From Streptomyces sp. NBC_00425 (GTDB lineage: Bacteria > Actinomycetota > Actinomycetes > Streptomycetales > Streptomycetaceae), in the NCBI RefSeq assembly GCF_036030735.1, contig NZ_CP107928.1, forward strand, positions 5,518,001 to 5,582,000: 64,000 nt of DNA. Direction: 5' to 3'. Of this stretch, positions 1-7,997 are shown piece by piece. Position 1 is the stretch's first letter. Each line of letters opens with the position of its first letter. The notes under the pieces are model-generated. The model made no database searches and was not told the origin of the DNA. It worked only from the letters and a program-made list of their open reading frames with translations. The position numbers were made by a program, and so were the translations under genes.

Positions 1-102
1 ACGCCGCACCTCGGCTCGGCGGTGAAAGTGTGCGGCGTTGTCGTGATGCTGTTCGGCTTCTGGTTGTCCGACGTGGCCGACTGGGAACCGCGGCAGGGCT
101 GA
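1..102 (+). CDS. C-terminal end of an unidentified protein
   Basis: The window opens inside a reading frame that stays open for 33 codons and stops with TGA at 100-102. The visible tail has one hydrophobic stretch (VCGVVVMLFGFWL) followed by a short polar end (ADWEPRQG), so it may be the last membrane segment of a membrane protein. Too little is present to assign a family. It could also be a chance open frame at the window edge. Confidence 0.4.
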   Translation, partial: TPHLGSAVKVCGVVVMLFGFWLSDVADWEPRQG

Positions 103-254
103 TCCTCTCCCTCACCCACCACTCACCCCGGCTCCCGTTCCGCCTGCCGCCGACCGACACACCTGGAGCGGGGGTGGTTTGAGCTCGCTTCCCCGGGAGC
201 GGGGGCATGCCTGAAGCCCGATGTGTGCGGCGGCAGTTGGACGCTCCGGCGGTG

Positions 255-395
255 CTCCTCCACCCGTGTCGCCGAGTCCGCCGGCCCCCGTCATCCGGCT
301 GCACGATGCACGATGCAAGGCACGGCACGGCACGGCCACCCTCCTCACGGCGGCCGGAGTCGCACCCCGCGTCGTGACGGAGATCCGTCGTGGCT
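255..395 (+). pseudogene. Remnant of a tyrosine integrase C-terminus
   Basis: This short stretch matches, with small indels, the end of the integrase gene near 35.6-35.75 kb. Both read roughly TRVAxSAG..VIRLHDAR, then RHGTATLLTAAGVAPRVV and an EI word. The remnant has an extra insertion between the DAR and RHG blocks and stops at 393-395 before the final catalytic tyrosine. Only about 45 codons are left, so it cannot be functional. It suggests that a relative of the tRNA-Arg island integrase once sat here or recombined here. Nothing else recognisable lies between 103 and 503. Confidence 0.6.
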
Positions 396-503
396 GACCG
401 CCCGCGGTGATGGCAGAAGTGGATGTCAAAGGCCCCGGGAATTCGCCATGCTGTTCCGCCGTCCGCTCACGCATGCGGGGCCTTGACGCCTTGGCGGGCG
501 CGG

Positions 504-1208
504 TCACGCCGGTATCCCGAACTCCTCGCGGTCGGCGTCGACGAGGCCGTCAAGCAGGGCGACGGTCGCGGAGGCGACCTCGCCCATCACGGACTCCTCG
601 GGACGCTCCTGCCTCACCAGCGAGCGCTCGACGACGCAGGCCAGCAGGTCCGCGCGCGATTCACGGCCGTCGGCGCCGTCCTCTGCACGCAGGAACCCTT
701 CGAAGGTGGCCTGGTAGGCGTAGCCGACCTCCTCGACGCTCATGCCCTCGCGCAGCAGGCCGTGCCGGGCGAGCAGCTCGAAGTAGCCGAGTGCCACGCC
801 GGCGTGCCGCTCGTCCCGGGCGGTGTCCGGTGCGCTGGTCAGCTTGCCGAGCAGATCGGGGTCGGTCAGAAGGAAGCCACGCAGCAAGGGGCGGTCGATG
901 ACGGCCAGGAAGTACGTGCGGGCGAAGCGATGGAGCAGGCAAGTCGACGGATCCCGCGCCAGCGCGTCGCGCAGTTCGCCGGTCGCCGCGAGGACCTCGC
1001 GTGCGAAGACAGCGGAGAACAGCTGCTCGCGGGTCTTCCAGTGCAGGTAGACGGTGCCCTTGCCGATCCCGGCGCCGGCGGCCACGTCGTCGATGGACAC
1101 CTTGCGGTAGCCGTGGCGGAGCAGGAGGTCGGCGGCGGTGTCGAGGATCCGGGCGGCGCGCTCGGCGCGCTGCTGCGGGTCGCGGAGTCGTCCGGTGGAT
1201 GTGGTCAC
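504..1208 (-). CDS. TetR/AcrR family transcriptional regulator
   Basis: A predicted DNA-binding repressor of about 234 residues. The N-terminus carries a classic TetR helix-turn-helix (ARILDTAADLLLRHGYRKVS, then IDDVAAGAGIGKGTVYLHW), followed by a variable ligand-binding half. The frame is open to an ATG at 1259, but that start would place 17 codons across the palindromic region shared with the neighbour, so the GTG at 1208 (VTTSTGRLRD) is preferred. It is divergent from the FAD monooxygenase at 1336, with an inverted repeat between them. The usual arrangement is repression of itself and the neighbour until a small ligand binds; that is inference from layout. Confidence 0.85.
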   Translation of the reverse strand: MTTSTGRLRDPQQRAERAARILDTAADLLLRHGYRKVSIDDVAAGAGIGKGTVYLHWKTREQLFSAVFAREVLAATGELRDALARDPSTCLLHRFARTYFLAVIDRPLLRGFLLTDPDLLGKLTSAPDTARDERHAGVALGYFELLARHGLLREGMSVEEVGYAYQATFEGFLRAEDGADGRESRADLLACVVERSLVRQERPEESVMGEVASATVALLDGLVDADREEFGIPA

Positions 1209-1244
1209 GAGGCAAGCATATGACCAGATCTGCAATTCAGTCAC

Positions 1245-1263
1245 AAAGTTGTTGACCAACTTT
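1245..1263. promoter_or_regulatory. Palindromic TetR-type operator
   Basis: AAAGTTG, five bases, then CAACTTT form a perfect 7-bp inverted repeat in the only A/T-rich part of the gap between the TetR gene and the divergent monooxygenase gene. Outer TATGAC/TCATAT words flank it. Size, symmetry and place fit the operator of the adjacent TetR regulator; binding is inferred. Confidence 0.55.
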
Positions 1264-1335
1264 CGAAATTCGTCATATGGTCACGCCGTCAGCCGCCGGA
1301 CCCCCCCGGCGGACGGCCTGTGACGGGAGTGAACG

Positions 1336-2523
1336 ATGAGTAGCGCGCCCCACCCGACGGTTCTGATCTCCGGCGCTGGGATCGCCGGGACGACGCTGGC
1401 CTTCTGGCTGGCCCGGCACGGGTTCCGGCCCACGATCGTCGAGCGCACGGACGCCCTGCGCTCCAGCGGCAACCCGGTGGATGTACGCGGACCGGCCGTC
1501 AAGGTGGCCGAACTCATGGGCGTCATGCCGCGGTTGCGCGAGGTCGCCACCCACGTCACCGCGCTCAGCTTCGTCAGCGACTCGGGCCGCCAGCTGGGCC
1601 GGGTGAACACGCGGGCCCTGCAGCGGGCCGCGGACAGCGGCGAGGTGGAGGTGACCCGCAGCGATCTCGCGCGCATCCTCCTGGAGGCGAGCAGCGACTC
1701 CGCCGAGATCCTGTTCGGTGACACGGTCACCGCGCTCCACCAGGACGGCGGCGGCGTGGACGTCACGATCGCCGACGCCGCACCGCGCCGCTTCGACCTG
1801 GTCATCGGCGCGGACGGACTGCACTCGACGACCCGCCGCCTCGCCTTCGGCCCGGAGGTCGACTTCGTCCAGCACATGGGCCTGTACGTGGCGACCATGT
1901 CGCTGGACGGCCCGGCCGACAGCCCCACGGACGTCGTCCTCCATAACGCACCCGGCCGGATGGCCTCCCTGCATCCCGTGCACGGCCGCGCGCTGGCCGC
2001 GTTCATCTTCCGCCACCCGGGCATCGCCGACTTCCGCCCCGGCGATCTCGACCAGCACAAGCGGGCACTCAAGGATGCCTACGCCGGCGACGGCTGGCGC
2101 GTGCCCGAACTCCTTGACCGGGTCCGGGCCGCCGAGGACCTGTGGTTCGACTCGGTCAGCCGCGTTCGCCTCGGCAGTTGGGCGAACGGCCGGATCGCCC
2201 TCCTCGGCGACGCCGCCTCATCGGTCTCACTCTTCGGCGACGGCTCCACCCTCGCCATGGCCGGAGCCCGCACCCTCGCCGAGGAACTGGCGGCCTCGCC
2301 CGCGGACCACGAGGCGGCGTTCGCGCGCTACGAGACCCGGCACCGCAAGCTCGTCGACCCCCGGCAGAACAACGTCGCCACCGCCTCCGCCCTCATGGTC
2401 CCCGTCACCCGCACGGGCATCGCGGTCCGTAACGCGGCGACACGGCTATGGCCGGTGGCCGCCGCGGGAGCTCGGATTCGCAGGGCTATGACCGCGGGCG
2501 CAGGCCGTCCATCAGCACGGTGA
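1336..2523 (+). CDS. FAD-dependent monooxygenase (aromatic hydroxylase type)
   Basis: A 395-residue flavoprotein of the PHBH/TetX-like class, expected to hydroxylate a small aromatic or drug-like substrate with NAD(P)H and O2. The N-terminal Rossmann motif is clear (LISGAGIAG near residue 10, acidic VERTD about 25 residues later), the middle has the IGADGLHS motif (DG box) and the C-terminal third has GDAASSVSLFGDG (FAD phosphate/ribose-binding GD motif). It is about half identical by eye to the monooxygenase at 3120. Its 3' end overlaps the next, opposite-strand TetR gene by 38 bp. The substrate is unknown. Confidence 0.85.
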   Translation: MSSAPHPTVLISGAGIAGTTLAFWLARHGFRPTIVERTDALRSSGNPVDVRGPAVKVAELMGVMPRLREVATHVTALSFVSDSGRQLGRVNTRALQRAADSGEVEVTRSDLARILLEASSDSAEILFGDTVTALHQDGGGVDVTIADAAPRRFDLVIGADGLHSTTRRLAFGPEVDFVQHMGLYVATMSLDGPADSPTDVVLHNAPGRMASLHPVHGRALAAFIFRHPGIADFRPGDLDQHKRALKDAYAGDGWRVPELLDRVRAAEDLWFDSVSRVRLGSWANGRIALLGDAASSVSLFGDGSTLAMAGARTLAEELAASPADHEAAFARYETRHRKLVDPRQNNVATASALMVPVTRTGIAVRNAATRLWPVAAAGARIRRAMTAGAGRPSAR

Positions 2524-3055
2524 GGTAGGCGTCGGTGAGCTCCCGCACGGCGGGCCGGGTCCGTGCGATGGCGAAGGCGGTCTGCCCGACCAGTGTGGTC
2601 AGCAGCCCGGCGTCGAGGTCGGACCGTACGACTCCGGCGCGGCGCCCGCGGCCGATCATCTCCTCGACGGCGGCGACCAGTTCGGCGCGCCGTGCTGTGG
2701 TGGACGGCAGGTTCAGGTCCGTGAGCTTGTCGTTGATGCCGTGGTGTGCTGCTTGGAAGTCGATGAGTTCCGCGAGGAACGTGCGGAGGGCTTCATCCGG
2801 GGCCTCCCCCTCGCAGAGGTCCTGTGCGCGCCTGACGATCGGTTGGAGCAGTTCGGCCACGGCGGCGTCGAGAAGCGCGTCCTTGCCGCCGAAGGCCCGT
2901 ACGACCGTTCCGGCCCCAAGGTCCGCGCGCTTCGCAATCGCCTCGACCGTCAGCACGGTGTCCGGCTCGGCCAATAGCTCCGTGGCGGCCTCCAACGCGA
3001 GCTGCCTGTTGCGGACCGCGTCGGCCCGCAGGCCGCCCTTTCCCGGCGTTGACAT
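2486..3055 (-). CDS. TetR family transcriptional regulator
   Basis: A 189-residue regulator starting at ATG 3055 (MSTPGKGGLRADAVRNRQ). The helix-turn-helix lies near residues 30-55 (TVEAIAKRADLGAGTVVRAF), and the C-terminal half resembles the ligand domain of TetR repressors that guard oxidoreductase genes. The frame continues upstream of 3055 but would run through the operator and into the divergent gene, so the internal ATG is chosen. It is divergent from the FAD monooxygenase at 3120. With the pair at 504-2523 this makes two TetR/monooxygenase modules side by side. Confidence 0.85.
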   Translation of the reverse strand: MSTPGKGGLRADAVRNRQLALEAATELLAEPDTVLTVEAIAKRADLGAGTVVRAFGGKDALLDAAVAELLQPIVRRAQDLCEGEAPDEALRTFLAELIDFQAAHHGINDKLTDLNLPSTTARRAELVAAVEEMIGRGRRAGVVRSDLDAGLLTTLVGQTAFAIARTRPAVRELTDAYLTVLMDGLRPRS

Positions 3056-3082
3056 CTGGAACGCACCTTCCACATAATCATC

Positions 3083-3098
3083 TGGAACCTCGGTTCCA
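3083..3098. promoter_or_regulatory. Palindromic operator TGGAACC-TC-GGTTCCA
   Basis: A perfect 7+7-bp inverted repeat with a 2-bp centre lies 28 bp upstream of the TetR start and 22 bp upstream of the monooxygenase start. It sits where both divergent promoters must be and ends just before the monooxygenase ribosome binding site (AGGGGAGGG at 3107-3115). It is the best candidate operator of the TetR protein encoded at 2486-3055. Confidence 0.6.
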
Positions 3099-3119
3099 AT
3101 TATCTTAGGGGAGGGCACC

Positions 3120-4316
3120 ATGAACGAGCGCATCCTCATCTCCGGCGCCAGCATCGCCGGCCTCACTCTCGCGCACTGGCTGGCCCGCCACGGCTTCCAG
3201 CCCACCGTCGTAGAACGCGCTCCCGCCCCGCGGACGGGTGGCAACGGCGTCGACGTGCGCGACCTGGCGGTGGACGTCGTCGACCGCATGGGCATCTGGC
3301 CCGCTGTTCAGGCGGCGGCTGCCGACGTGCACGGCATGAAGTTCGTCGACGCCCGCGACCGCGTCACCGCCCGCGTCGACACCCGCACCGCGGGTGCCAT
3401 CGAGATCATGCGCGGTGATCTGGTTGCCCTGCTGCTGGAGAATACGGACGTCGAGTACCTCTTCGGCGACTCGGTCCGCGGCCTGGAACAGGACGAGAAC
3501 GGTGTCAGCGTCACCTTCGAGAACGCCGCCCCGCGCCGCTTCGAGCTGGTCGTCGGGGCCGACGGCCTGCACTCGAACGTGCGCAGCCTCGCCTTCGGGC
3601 CCGAAGAGCGGTTCCTCCGCTTCAAGGACCACTATTTCGCCTTCGCCGACGCAGACTCCGCGCTCGGCGAGAACCGCCGGGTCACCATGCACAACACCCC
3701 CGGCAGGATGACCGGCGTCTACCGCTCCGGCAACCACGCCCAGGCCAAGGCGTACTTCATGTTCCGCTCCGCGCCCCTCGCCTACGACCGCCGCGACACC
3801 GCCCAGCACAAGCGCCTCCTCCGCGATGCGTTCGGTGGGGACACCTTCTGGCGCGTGCCCGAACTCCTCGCCGGTGCGCTGGACGACCCGGAGTTCTACT
3901 TCGACGCTCTCAGCCAGGTCCACATGCCCACCTGGTCCACCGGCCGCGTCGCCCTCGTCGGCGACGCCGCCTGGTGCGCCTCACCTGCCTCCGGCGCCGG
4001 CGCCGAACTGGCCCTGGTCGGGGCGTATCACCTCGCCAGGGAAATCGTCGCCCACCGCGAGGACCACGCGACCGCCTTCGCGCGCTACCACGCCGCCCAC
4101 AACCCCTTGGTCCGCAAGAAGCAGCAGATCGGACCCAACGTCCGCCTCATGGTGCCCAAGACTGCCGGCGGGCGCCGAGTCCGCGACACCCTCGCCCGCC
4201 TGCCCCTGATGCGCGCCATGGCCGCCGCCGAGCAACTCGCCCAGTCCGCCAGGCGACGCGCACTCCCGGACATGGACGCCGGCAGTGCGGCTCCGCACAT
4301 CCCCCACACGCGCTGA
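3120..4316 (+). CDS. FAD-dependent monooxygenase, paralogue of the 1336 gene
   Basis: A 398-residue flavin monooxygenase with the same plan as its neighbour: LISGASIAG dinucleotide-binding motif at the N-terminus, VVERAPAPR acidic loop, VGADGLHSNVR in the middle and VGDAAWCASPASGAGAEL near residue 285. The strong ribosome binding site AGGGGAGGG fixes the start. A palindromic operator directly upstream and a divergent TetR gene imply ligand-induced expression. The two monooxygenases have diverged well beyond recent duplication, so they may act on different substrates. Function beyond the class is not visible. Confidence 0.85.
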   Translation: MNERILISGASIAGLTLAHWLARHGFQPTVVERAPAPRTGGNGVDVRDLAVDVVDRMGIWPAVQAAAADVHGMKFVDARDRVTARVDTRTAGAIEIMRGDLVALLLENTDVEYLFGDSVRGLEQDENGVSVTFENAAPRRFELVVGADGLHSNVRSLAFGPEERFLRFKDHYFAFADADSALGENRRVTMHNTPGRMTGVYRSGNHAQAKAYFMFRSAPLAYDRRDTAQHKRLLRDAFGGDTFWRVPELLAGALDDPEFYFDALSQVHMPTWSTGRVALVGDAAWCASPASGAGAELALVGAYHLAREIVAHREDHATAFARYHAAHNPLVRKKQQIGPNVRLMVPKTAGGRRVRDTLARLPLMRAMAAAEQLAQSARRRALPDMDAGSAAPHIPHTR

Positions 4317-4321
4317 CCACG

Positions 4322-4447
4322 GTGGAGCTGCCGGTCACCCCGCGGCTCGCCTCGCTCTTCGACGTGCTGTTCACGGACATCAACGGCGTGAAAGACCACG
4401 CCCGTCACGAGCACGACAAGGTCCGCTACCACAGCGGTCGATCGTGA
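4322..4447 (+). other. Short open frame, possibly a gene remnant
   Basis: A 41-codon frame (GTG 4322 to TGA 4447) reads like ordinary protein (LFDVLFTDINGVKD, then HARHEHDKVRYH) but is too short to assign and has no clear ribosome binding site. It may be the tail of a lost gene between the monooxygenase and the desaturase. The rest of 4317-4552 shows nothing else. Confidence 0.2.
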
Positions 4448-4552
4448 CCTCGCTGGGCGTCAAGCAGAACCAGATAAGCCGTGCTCCTGGAGACCGATGT
4501 GTGCCGTGTCGGTCACCGCATCACGGGCACCGACGGCTGCGGCAGCGCGTCT

Positions 4553-5596
4553 CTAGGCCGGGGCGAGGGGGTGCCTGAGCGGTGCCCCGGCCCGATGGAG
4601 GCTGGTGAGAGCCTGCCGGTAGGAGGTGATCAGCCCGGTCTCGACGTACTCCACGCCCAGTTCCTCGCAGTAGCGGCGGACGATGGTTCGGGCCTTGCGC
4701 AGGTTGGGGCTGGGCATGCTGGGGAACAGGTGGTGCTCGATCTGGTGGTTCAGCCCGCCCAGTGCGATGTCGGTGAACCGGCCGCCGCGCACGTTGCGTG
4801 AGGTGAGCACCTGGCGGCGGAGGAAGTCCGGGTGGTCATCGCCCGTCAGGATCGGCATGCCCTTGTGGTTGGGTGCGAAGAGGGAGCCGAGGTAGACGCC
4901 GAACAGGCACTGGTGGACGGCGAGGAAGGCGATCGCCATGCCGGGGGGCAGCAGCCAGAGGAGGACGGTCAGGTATGCCGCGAAGTGCGCGAACAGCAGG
5001 GTGCCGTCGAGCGCTCGGTGCTTGAGCGAGCGGTTGGCCAGCGCCTTCACGCTCGACACGTGCAGGTTGAAGCCCTCCAGGGTGAGGAGCGGGAAGAACA
5101 GGAACGCCTGCCAGCGGCCGATGAGGCGGGGGAGCCCCTTGGCGGCCCGAGCCTGGTCCTGGGACCAGACCAGCAGGTCGGGGTCGAGGTCGGGGTCGAG
5201 TTCCTCGTGGTTGGGGTTGGCGTGGTGGCGGGTGTGCTTGTCCTGCCACCATCCGTAGCCCATCCCGACGCCGGCGCCGGCGATCCGGCCGGATGCTTCG
5301 CTGGCCCGGCGTCGACGGAACACCTGGCGGTGGGCCGCGTCATGGGCGATCAGGGCGACCTGGCCGAAGACGACGGCCAAGAAGCCGGCGACCGTCAGCG
5401 TCCACCAACTGTCGCCGATGAGCGCGACGGCGGCCCACCCGCTGACGTAGAGCGCGGTCACCACTGTGATCCGCAGGGCGTAGTAGCCGGGGCGGCGTCT
5501 CAGCAGGCCGGCATCAGCGATCTTTCTCGACAATCGGGCGAAGTCACTGCCGGACGTCTCCGAGGGCGGGGGGCGGACGGTGGTGTCGGTGGTCAT
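4553..5596 (-). CDS. Membrane fatty acid / acyl-CoA desaturase
   Basis: A 347-residue di-iron membrane desaturase that would introduce a double bond into lipid acyl chains. The three histidine boxes are complete: HDAAH, HTRHH and HQIEHH, the last with the Q typical of front-end desaturases, though no cytochrome b5 domain is present. At least four hydrophobic segments flank the boxes (for example near residues 35-80 and 205-240). The start at ATG 5596 (MTTDTTVRPP) follows GGAGAG; upstream in-frame codons look non-coding. It is monocistronic. In soil actinomycetes such enzymes adjust membrane fluidity and are often cold induced, which is family knowledge and not shown here. Confidence 0.88.
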   Translation of the reverse strand: MTTDTTVRPPPSETSGSDFARLSRKIADAGLLRRRPGYYALRITVVTALYVSGWAAVALIGDSWWTLTVAGFLAVVFGQVALIAHDAAHRQVFRRRRASEASGRIAGAGVGMGYGWWQDKHTRHHANPNHEELDPDLDPDLLVWSQDQARAAKGLPRLIGRWQAFLFFPLLTLEGFNLHVSSVKALANRSLKHRALDGTLLFAHFAAYLTVLLWLLPPGMAIAFLAVHQCLFGVYLGSLFAPNHKGMPILTGDDHPDFLRRQVLTSRNVRGGRFTDIALGGLNHQIEHHLFPSMPSPNLRKARTIVRRYCEELGVEYVETGLITSYRQALTSLHRAGAPLRHPLAPA

Positions 5597-5866
5597 GTTG
5601 CTGAAACTCTCTCCGAAGGAGGCAGATTGGTCAGGCGCCGCCTCGGGAGTTGCTGAGACCGGGCCACAGGTGGGGATGCGCTTCCGGCGTTGCGGATGCA
5701 CATCGAGCGAGGAGCAGGGACGTCGTCCCTCTCGACATGCGGGTTCCCTGCCAGGCAGGTCTCACACCGTGGCAGCGACAGGGCTGGCGGAGCGACGGCC
5801 GCGCGCTCTCAGGGAAGAACCGGGAAGGTCGGAGAAGGGGGGCGACTGATCACTGGAGGGCACTCG

Positions 5867-6655
5867 TCACGGTGACCGGCGAGGTCCGTCGCCAGCCGCG
5901 GTTTCCGTGATGAGGACGGCGACGGTGGCCGGGCCCGGGGTGTCAGCGGTGGCTGCCTCGGCCACGGCCTCCCTGACGGCGCGGGCCACGTGCAATGGAT
6001 GGTGTCCCGGGCCGACCGCGAGGTGAACCTCGATGTGTCGGCCGGGTGGATCATCATGGTCCTCCACCCTGACCGGGCGGCTGCCCAGCACGGCCGTGAG
6101 GCGGGCTACGCCCGACACGCCCGTCGCGACGTCCGCCAGCTCCCTGACGAGTCCCCGCATGGACCCCGTTCCGGTCACCGGGGGCGCGCTCCGCGCGGCC
6201 GCAGATTCCGGCGTGGGCCTCATGGCCGTCGCCGCGGTCCGAGACGTCATACCTGCCTTCGGGATCTCGCGGAGATCCGTTACGCGGATGTCAGCCGTCA
6301 CCGTGGCCAGCCCGAGCTGTTCAGCGGCCGCGCCCAGCAGTGTGCTCCTCAGTTCGTCGGCGGTCTCCGGCAGCGGCCGCACGAGGGATGCGGTGAAGGC
6401 GGCCTCGATGGTGAGCGGGCCAGGCGGCAGGGCGCCGGCCGGCGGACGGACGGCCGGCTCGGACACGGGTTGGAGCGGCGCCGACCCGACGCGCAGGGAC
6501 TCCAGCCGGACACCGGGGACCTCGGCGGTAGCGCGCTCGAGAGCCTGGACGGCCGCTTGCTCGGTGATCCACGTCCCGTCGTGGGGCCCGCCGAGCGGGA
6601 GGAGACGGCCCAGCTCGAGCTGGTTTCGTACTGCCTGCGTCCACGCCTCCGTCAC
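5867..6655 (-). CDS. Conserved partner of the Asp23 cluster (P10-family-like)
   Basis: A 262-residue soluble protein beginning at GTG 6655 (MTEAWTQAVRNQLELGRLLPLGG). I recognise it as a conserved streptomycete protein, often labelled nucleopolyhedrovirus P10 family, that sits beside Asp23/Gls24 genes. Two repeated parts of similar design, around residues 25-125 and 170-255, each look like an Asp23-type alpha/beta fold (GVRLESLRVG... and GVARLTAVLG...HIEVHLAVG). A low-complexity linker rich in T, A and P joins them. It is divergent from the Asp23 operon that starts at 6858. The molecular function is not established. Confidence 0.65.
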   Translation of the reverse strand: MTEAWTQAVRNQLELGRLLPLGGPHDGTWITEQAAVQALERATAEVPGVRLESLRVGSAPLQPVSEPAVRPPAGALPPGPLTIEAAFTASLVRPLPETADELRSTLLGAAAEQLGLATVTADIRVTDLREIPKAGMTSRTAATAMRPTPESAAARSAPPVTGTGSMRGLVRELADVATGVSGVARLTAVLGSRPVRVEDHDDPPGRHIEVHLAVGPGHHPLHVARAVREAVAEAATADTPGPATVAVLITETAAGDGPRRSP

Positions 6656-6767
6656 TGGCCTCTCACCCTTCTTTCTCCATGGCCGCGGTTCTCATCCCGC
6701 GGCCATCTGCCCGGAGTGTCCGCGAGAGCTCGGGGCAGGGGCCTCAGGCCACTCGTCGAACCACCCC

Positions 6768-6813
6768 GTCTCGCTCTCGATAACCGGGTAAAAGGTACTA
6801 AAAAGACTATAAT
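6768..6813 (+). promoter_or_regulatory. Candidate stress promoter of the Asp23 operon
   Basis: GTCT at 6768, 14 bases, then GGGTA at 6786 resembles the GTTT-N14-16-GGGTAT pattern of Streptomyces sigma-B-type promoters. A TATAAT box also stands at 6808-6813 in an unusually A/T-rich patch. Either would give a leader of about 40-60 nt for the Asp23 gene at 6858. The sigma-B match is imperfect. Confidence 0.35.
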
Positions 6814-6857
6814 CCAAGTAATGGGTGCTCTGTGGCCTCGCGAGGGAGGAATACCCC

Positions 6858-7289
6858 ATGACTGAGAACACCGGCGTCAGGCTCGGCGCTGCGCCCGGTT
6901 CTCGCGGCCGGACGACCATCGCCGATGTGGTGGTGGAGAAGATCGCCGGAATGGCGGCACAGGACGTGCGCGGCGTCCACGCCCTGGGCAGCGGATTCGC
7001 CCGCTCGATGGGATCCATGCGAGAGCGGATGCCCGGTGCCGGCAGTGGCAAATCCGCCACGCGCGGGGTCAGTGTCGAGGTCGGGGAGCTGCAGGCGGCC
7101 ATCGATCTGGAGATCGTCGTCGACTACGGCGTTTCCATCACGGACGTGGCCGCCGCGGTACGGGAGAACGTGATCTCCGCGGTGGAGCGGATGGCGGGTC
7201 GGGAAGTCGTGGAAGTCAACATCACGGTCAGCGACGTGAAGCTGCCCGACGAGGAGGACGAAGAGGAGGAGCGGCAGCGGATCCAGTAG
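6858..7289 (+). CDS. Asp23/Gls24 family envelope stress response protein
   Basis: A 143-residue member of the alkaline-shock Asp23/Gls24 family, proteins that coat the inner face of the membrane and are tethered by AmaP. The diagnostic core is present: RTTIADVVVEKIAGMAAQD at residues 17-35, then SVEVGELQAAIDLEIVVDYG and the C-terminal VERMAGREVVEVNITVSDV. The tail is strongly acidic (DEEDEEEER). The start ATG 6858 follows GAGGGAGGA. It heads an operon of five tightly packed genes (6858-9292). Candidate stress promoter elements lie just upstream. Confidence 0.9.
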   Translation: MTENTGVRLGAAPGSRGRTTIADVVVEKIAGMAAQDVRGVHALGSGFARSMGSMRERMPGAGSGKSATRGVSVEVGELQAAIDLEIVVDYGVSITDVAAAVRENVISAVERMAGREVVEVNITVSDVKLPDEEDEEEERQRIQ

Positions 7290-7326
7290 CCGGGCGGACC
7301 AGCCCGCGTGAGTGAAGGAGCGCGTG

Positions 7327-7554
7327 ATGAGCAGGGCCGTGGTGGGCTTGATGGCCGGAATGGCGCTGGGTTTCGCCGCGTATTTCGGTGACTTCTGGGC
7401 TTTCCTGCTGGTGCTCGTGCTGGGCCTCGTCGGTCTTGTCATCGGGCGGTTCATGGAGGGTGATCTCGAACCGGGCGACTTCGTCCGCCGTCGGGACCGG
7501 CAGGATCGGATTCGCGACGACCGGCGACAGGCTCGGGGAGACTGGGGGCGGTGA
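7327..7554 (+). CDS. Small membrane protein of the Asp23 operon (DUF2273-like)
   Basis: A 75-residue protein with two close hydrophobic helices (AVVGLMAGMALGFAAYFG and AFLLVLVLGLVGLVIG), then a charged cytoplasmic tail (RRRDRQDRIRDDRRQ). This plan fits the small DUF2273-type membrane protein found with Asp23 and AmaP genes. ATG 7327 follows GAAGGAG at the right distance. Its TGA overlaps the GTG of the next gene (GTGA), implying translational coupling. Confidence 0.75.
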   Translation: MSRAVVGLMAGMALGFAAYFGDFWAFLLVLVLGLVGLVIGRFMEGDLEPGDFVRRRDRQDRIRDDRRQARGDWGR

Positions 7555-7997
7555 GCGGAGAAGTCGATGAGCGTCCGGGCGTCCCCCGCGAGGAGCGTGG
7601 GGCGACCACCGTCACCGACCGGGTCGTCGCGAAGATCGCGGCCCGGGTGGCGCGCGAGGCGCTGAGCCGTTTCGCCGAGTCGGTCGGCCACGTACCGCCC
7701 GGCCGCCGGACGCCGCACGTGAACGCATCCGTACGGCGGGCGCCGGAACGGACCAGCGCAGGACGGGCCGCCGAGTCCGCCGCCGGACGGCAGGCGGTGC
7801 TCGGCGAGGCACGGCTGGACATCACCGTCGAGCTCGGCTACCCGTCCGACATCGGGGCGCAGTGCGCCGCGGTGCGCCGGGAGGTCACCGAGCGGATCAG
7901 GGCATGGGCCGCCATGGAGGTGTCCGACCTCGCGGTGTCGGTCGAGCAACTGCACTCGGCGCATACGCGGCACACGGACCGGGAGAGGGTGCGATGA
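7551..7997 (+). CDS. Second Asp23/Gls24-like protein
   Basis: A 148-residue protein starting at the overlapping GTG 7551. It keeps the family frame: TTVTDRVVAKIAARVAREAL near residues 19-38, then LDITVELGYPSDI and the closing WAAMEVSDLAVSVEQL. An R/A-rich insert (residues about 45-85) separates the halves. It is more divergent than the product of 6858 and may form mixed assemblies with it. Its stop overlaps the start of the next gene (ATGA). Confidence 0.8.
   Translation: MSGEVDERPGVPREERGATTVTDRVVAKIAARVAREALSRFAESVGHVPPGRRTPHVNASVRRAPERTSAGRAAESAAGRQAVLGEARLDITVELGYPSDIGAQCAAVRREVTERIRAWAAMEVSDLAVSVEQLHSAHTRHTDRERVR

Noticed and set aside
5703..5735. Bulged stem-loop upstream of the desaturase gene
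   Set aside because: Only 5-6 bp arms with an irregular bulge; such pairs are common by chance in GC-rich DNA.
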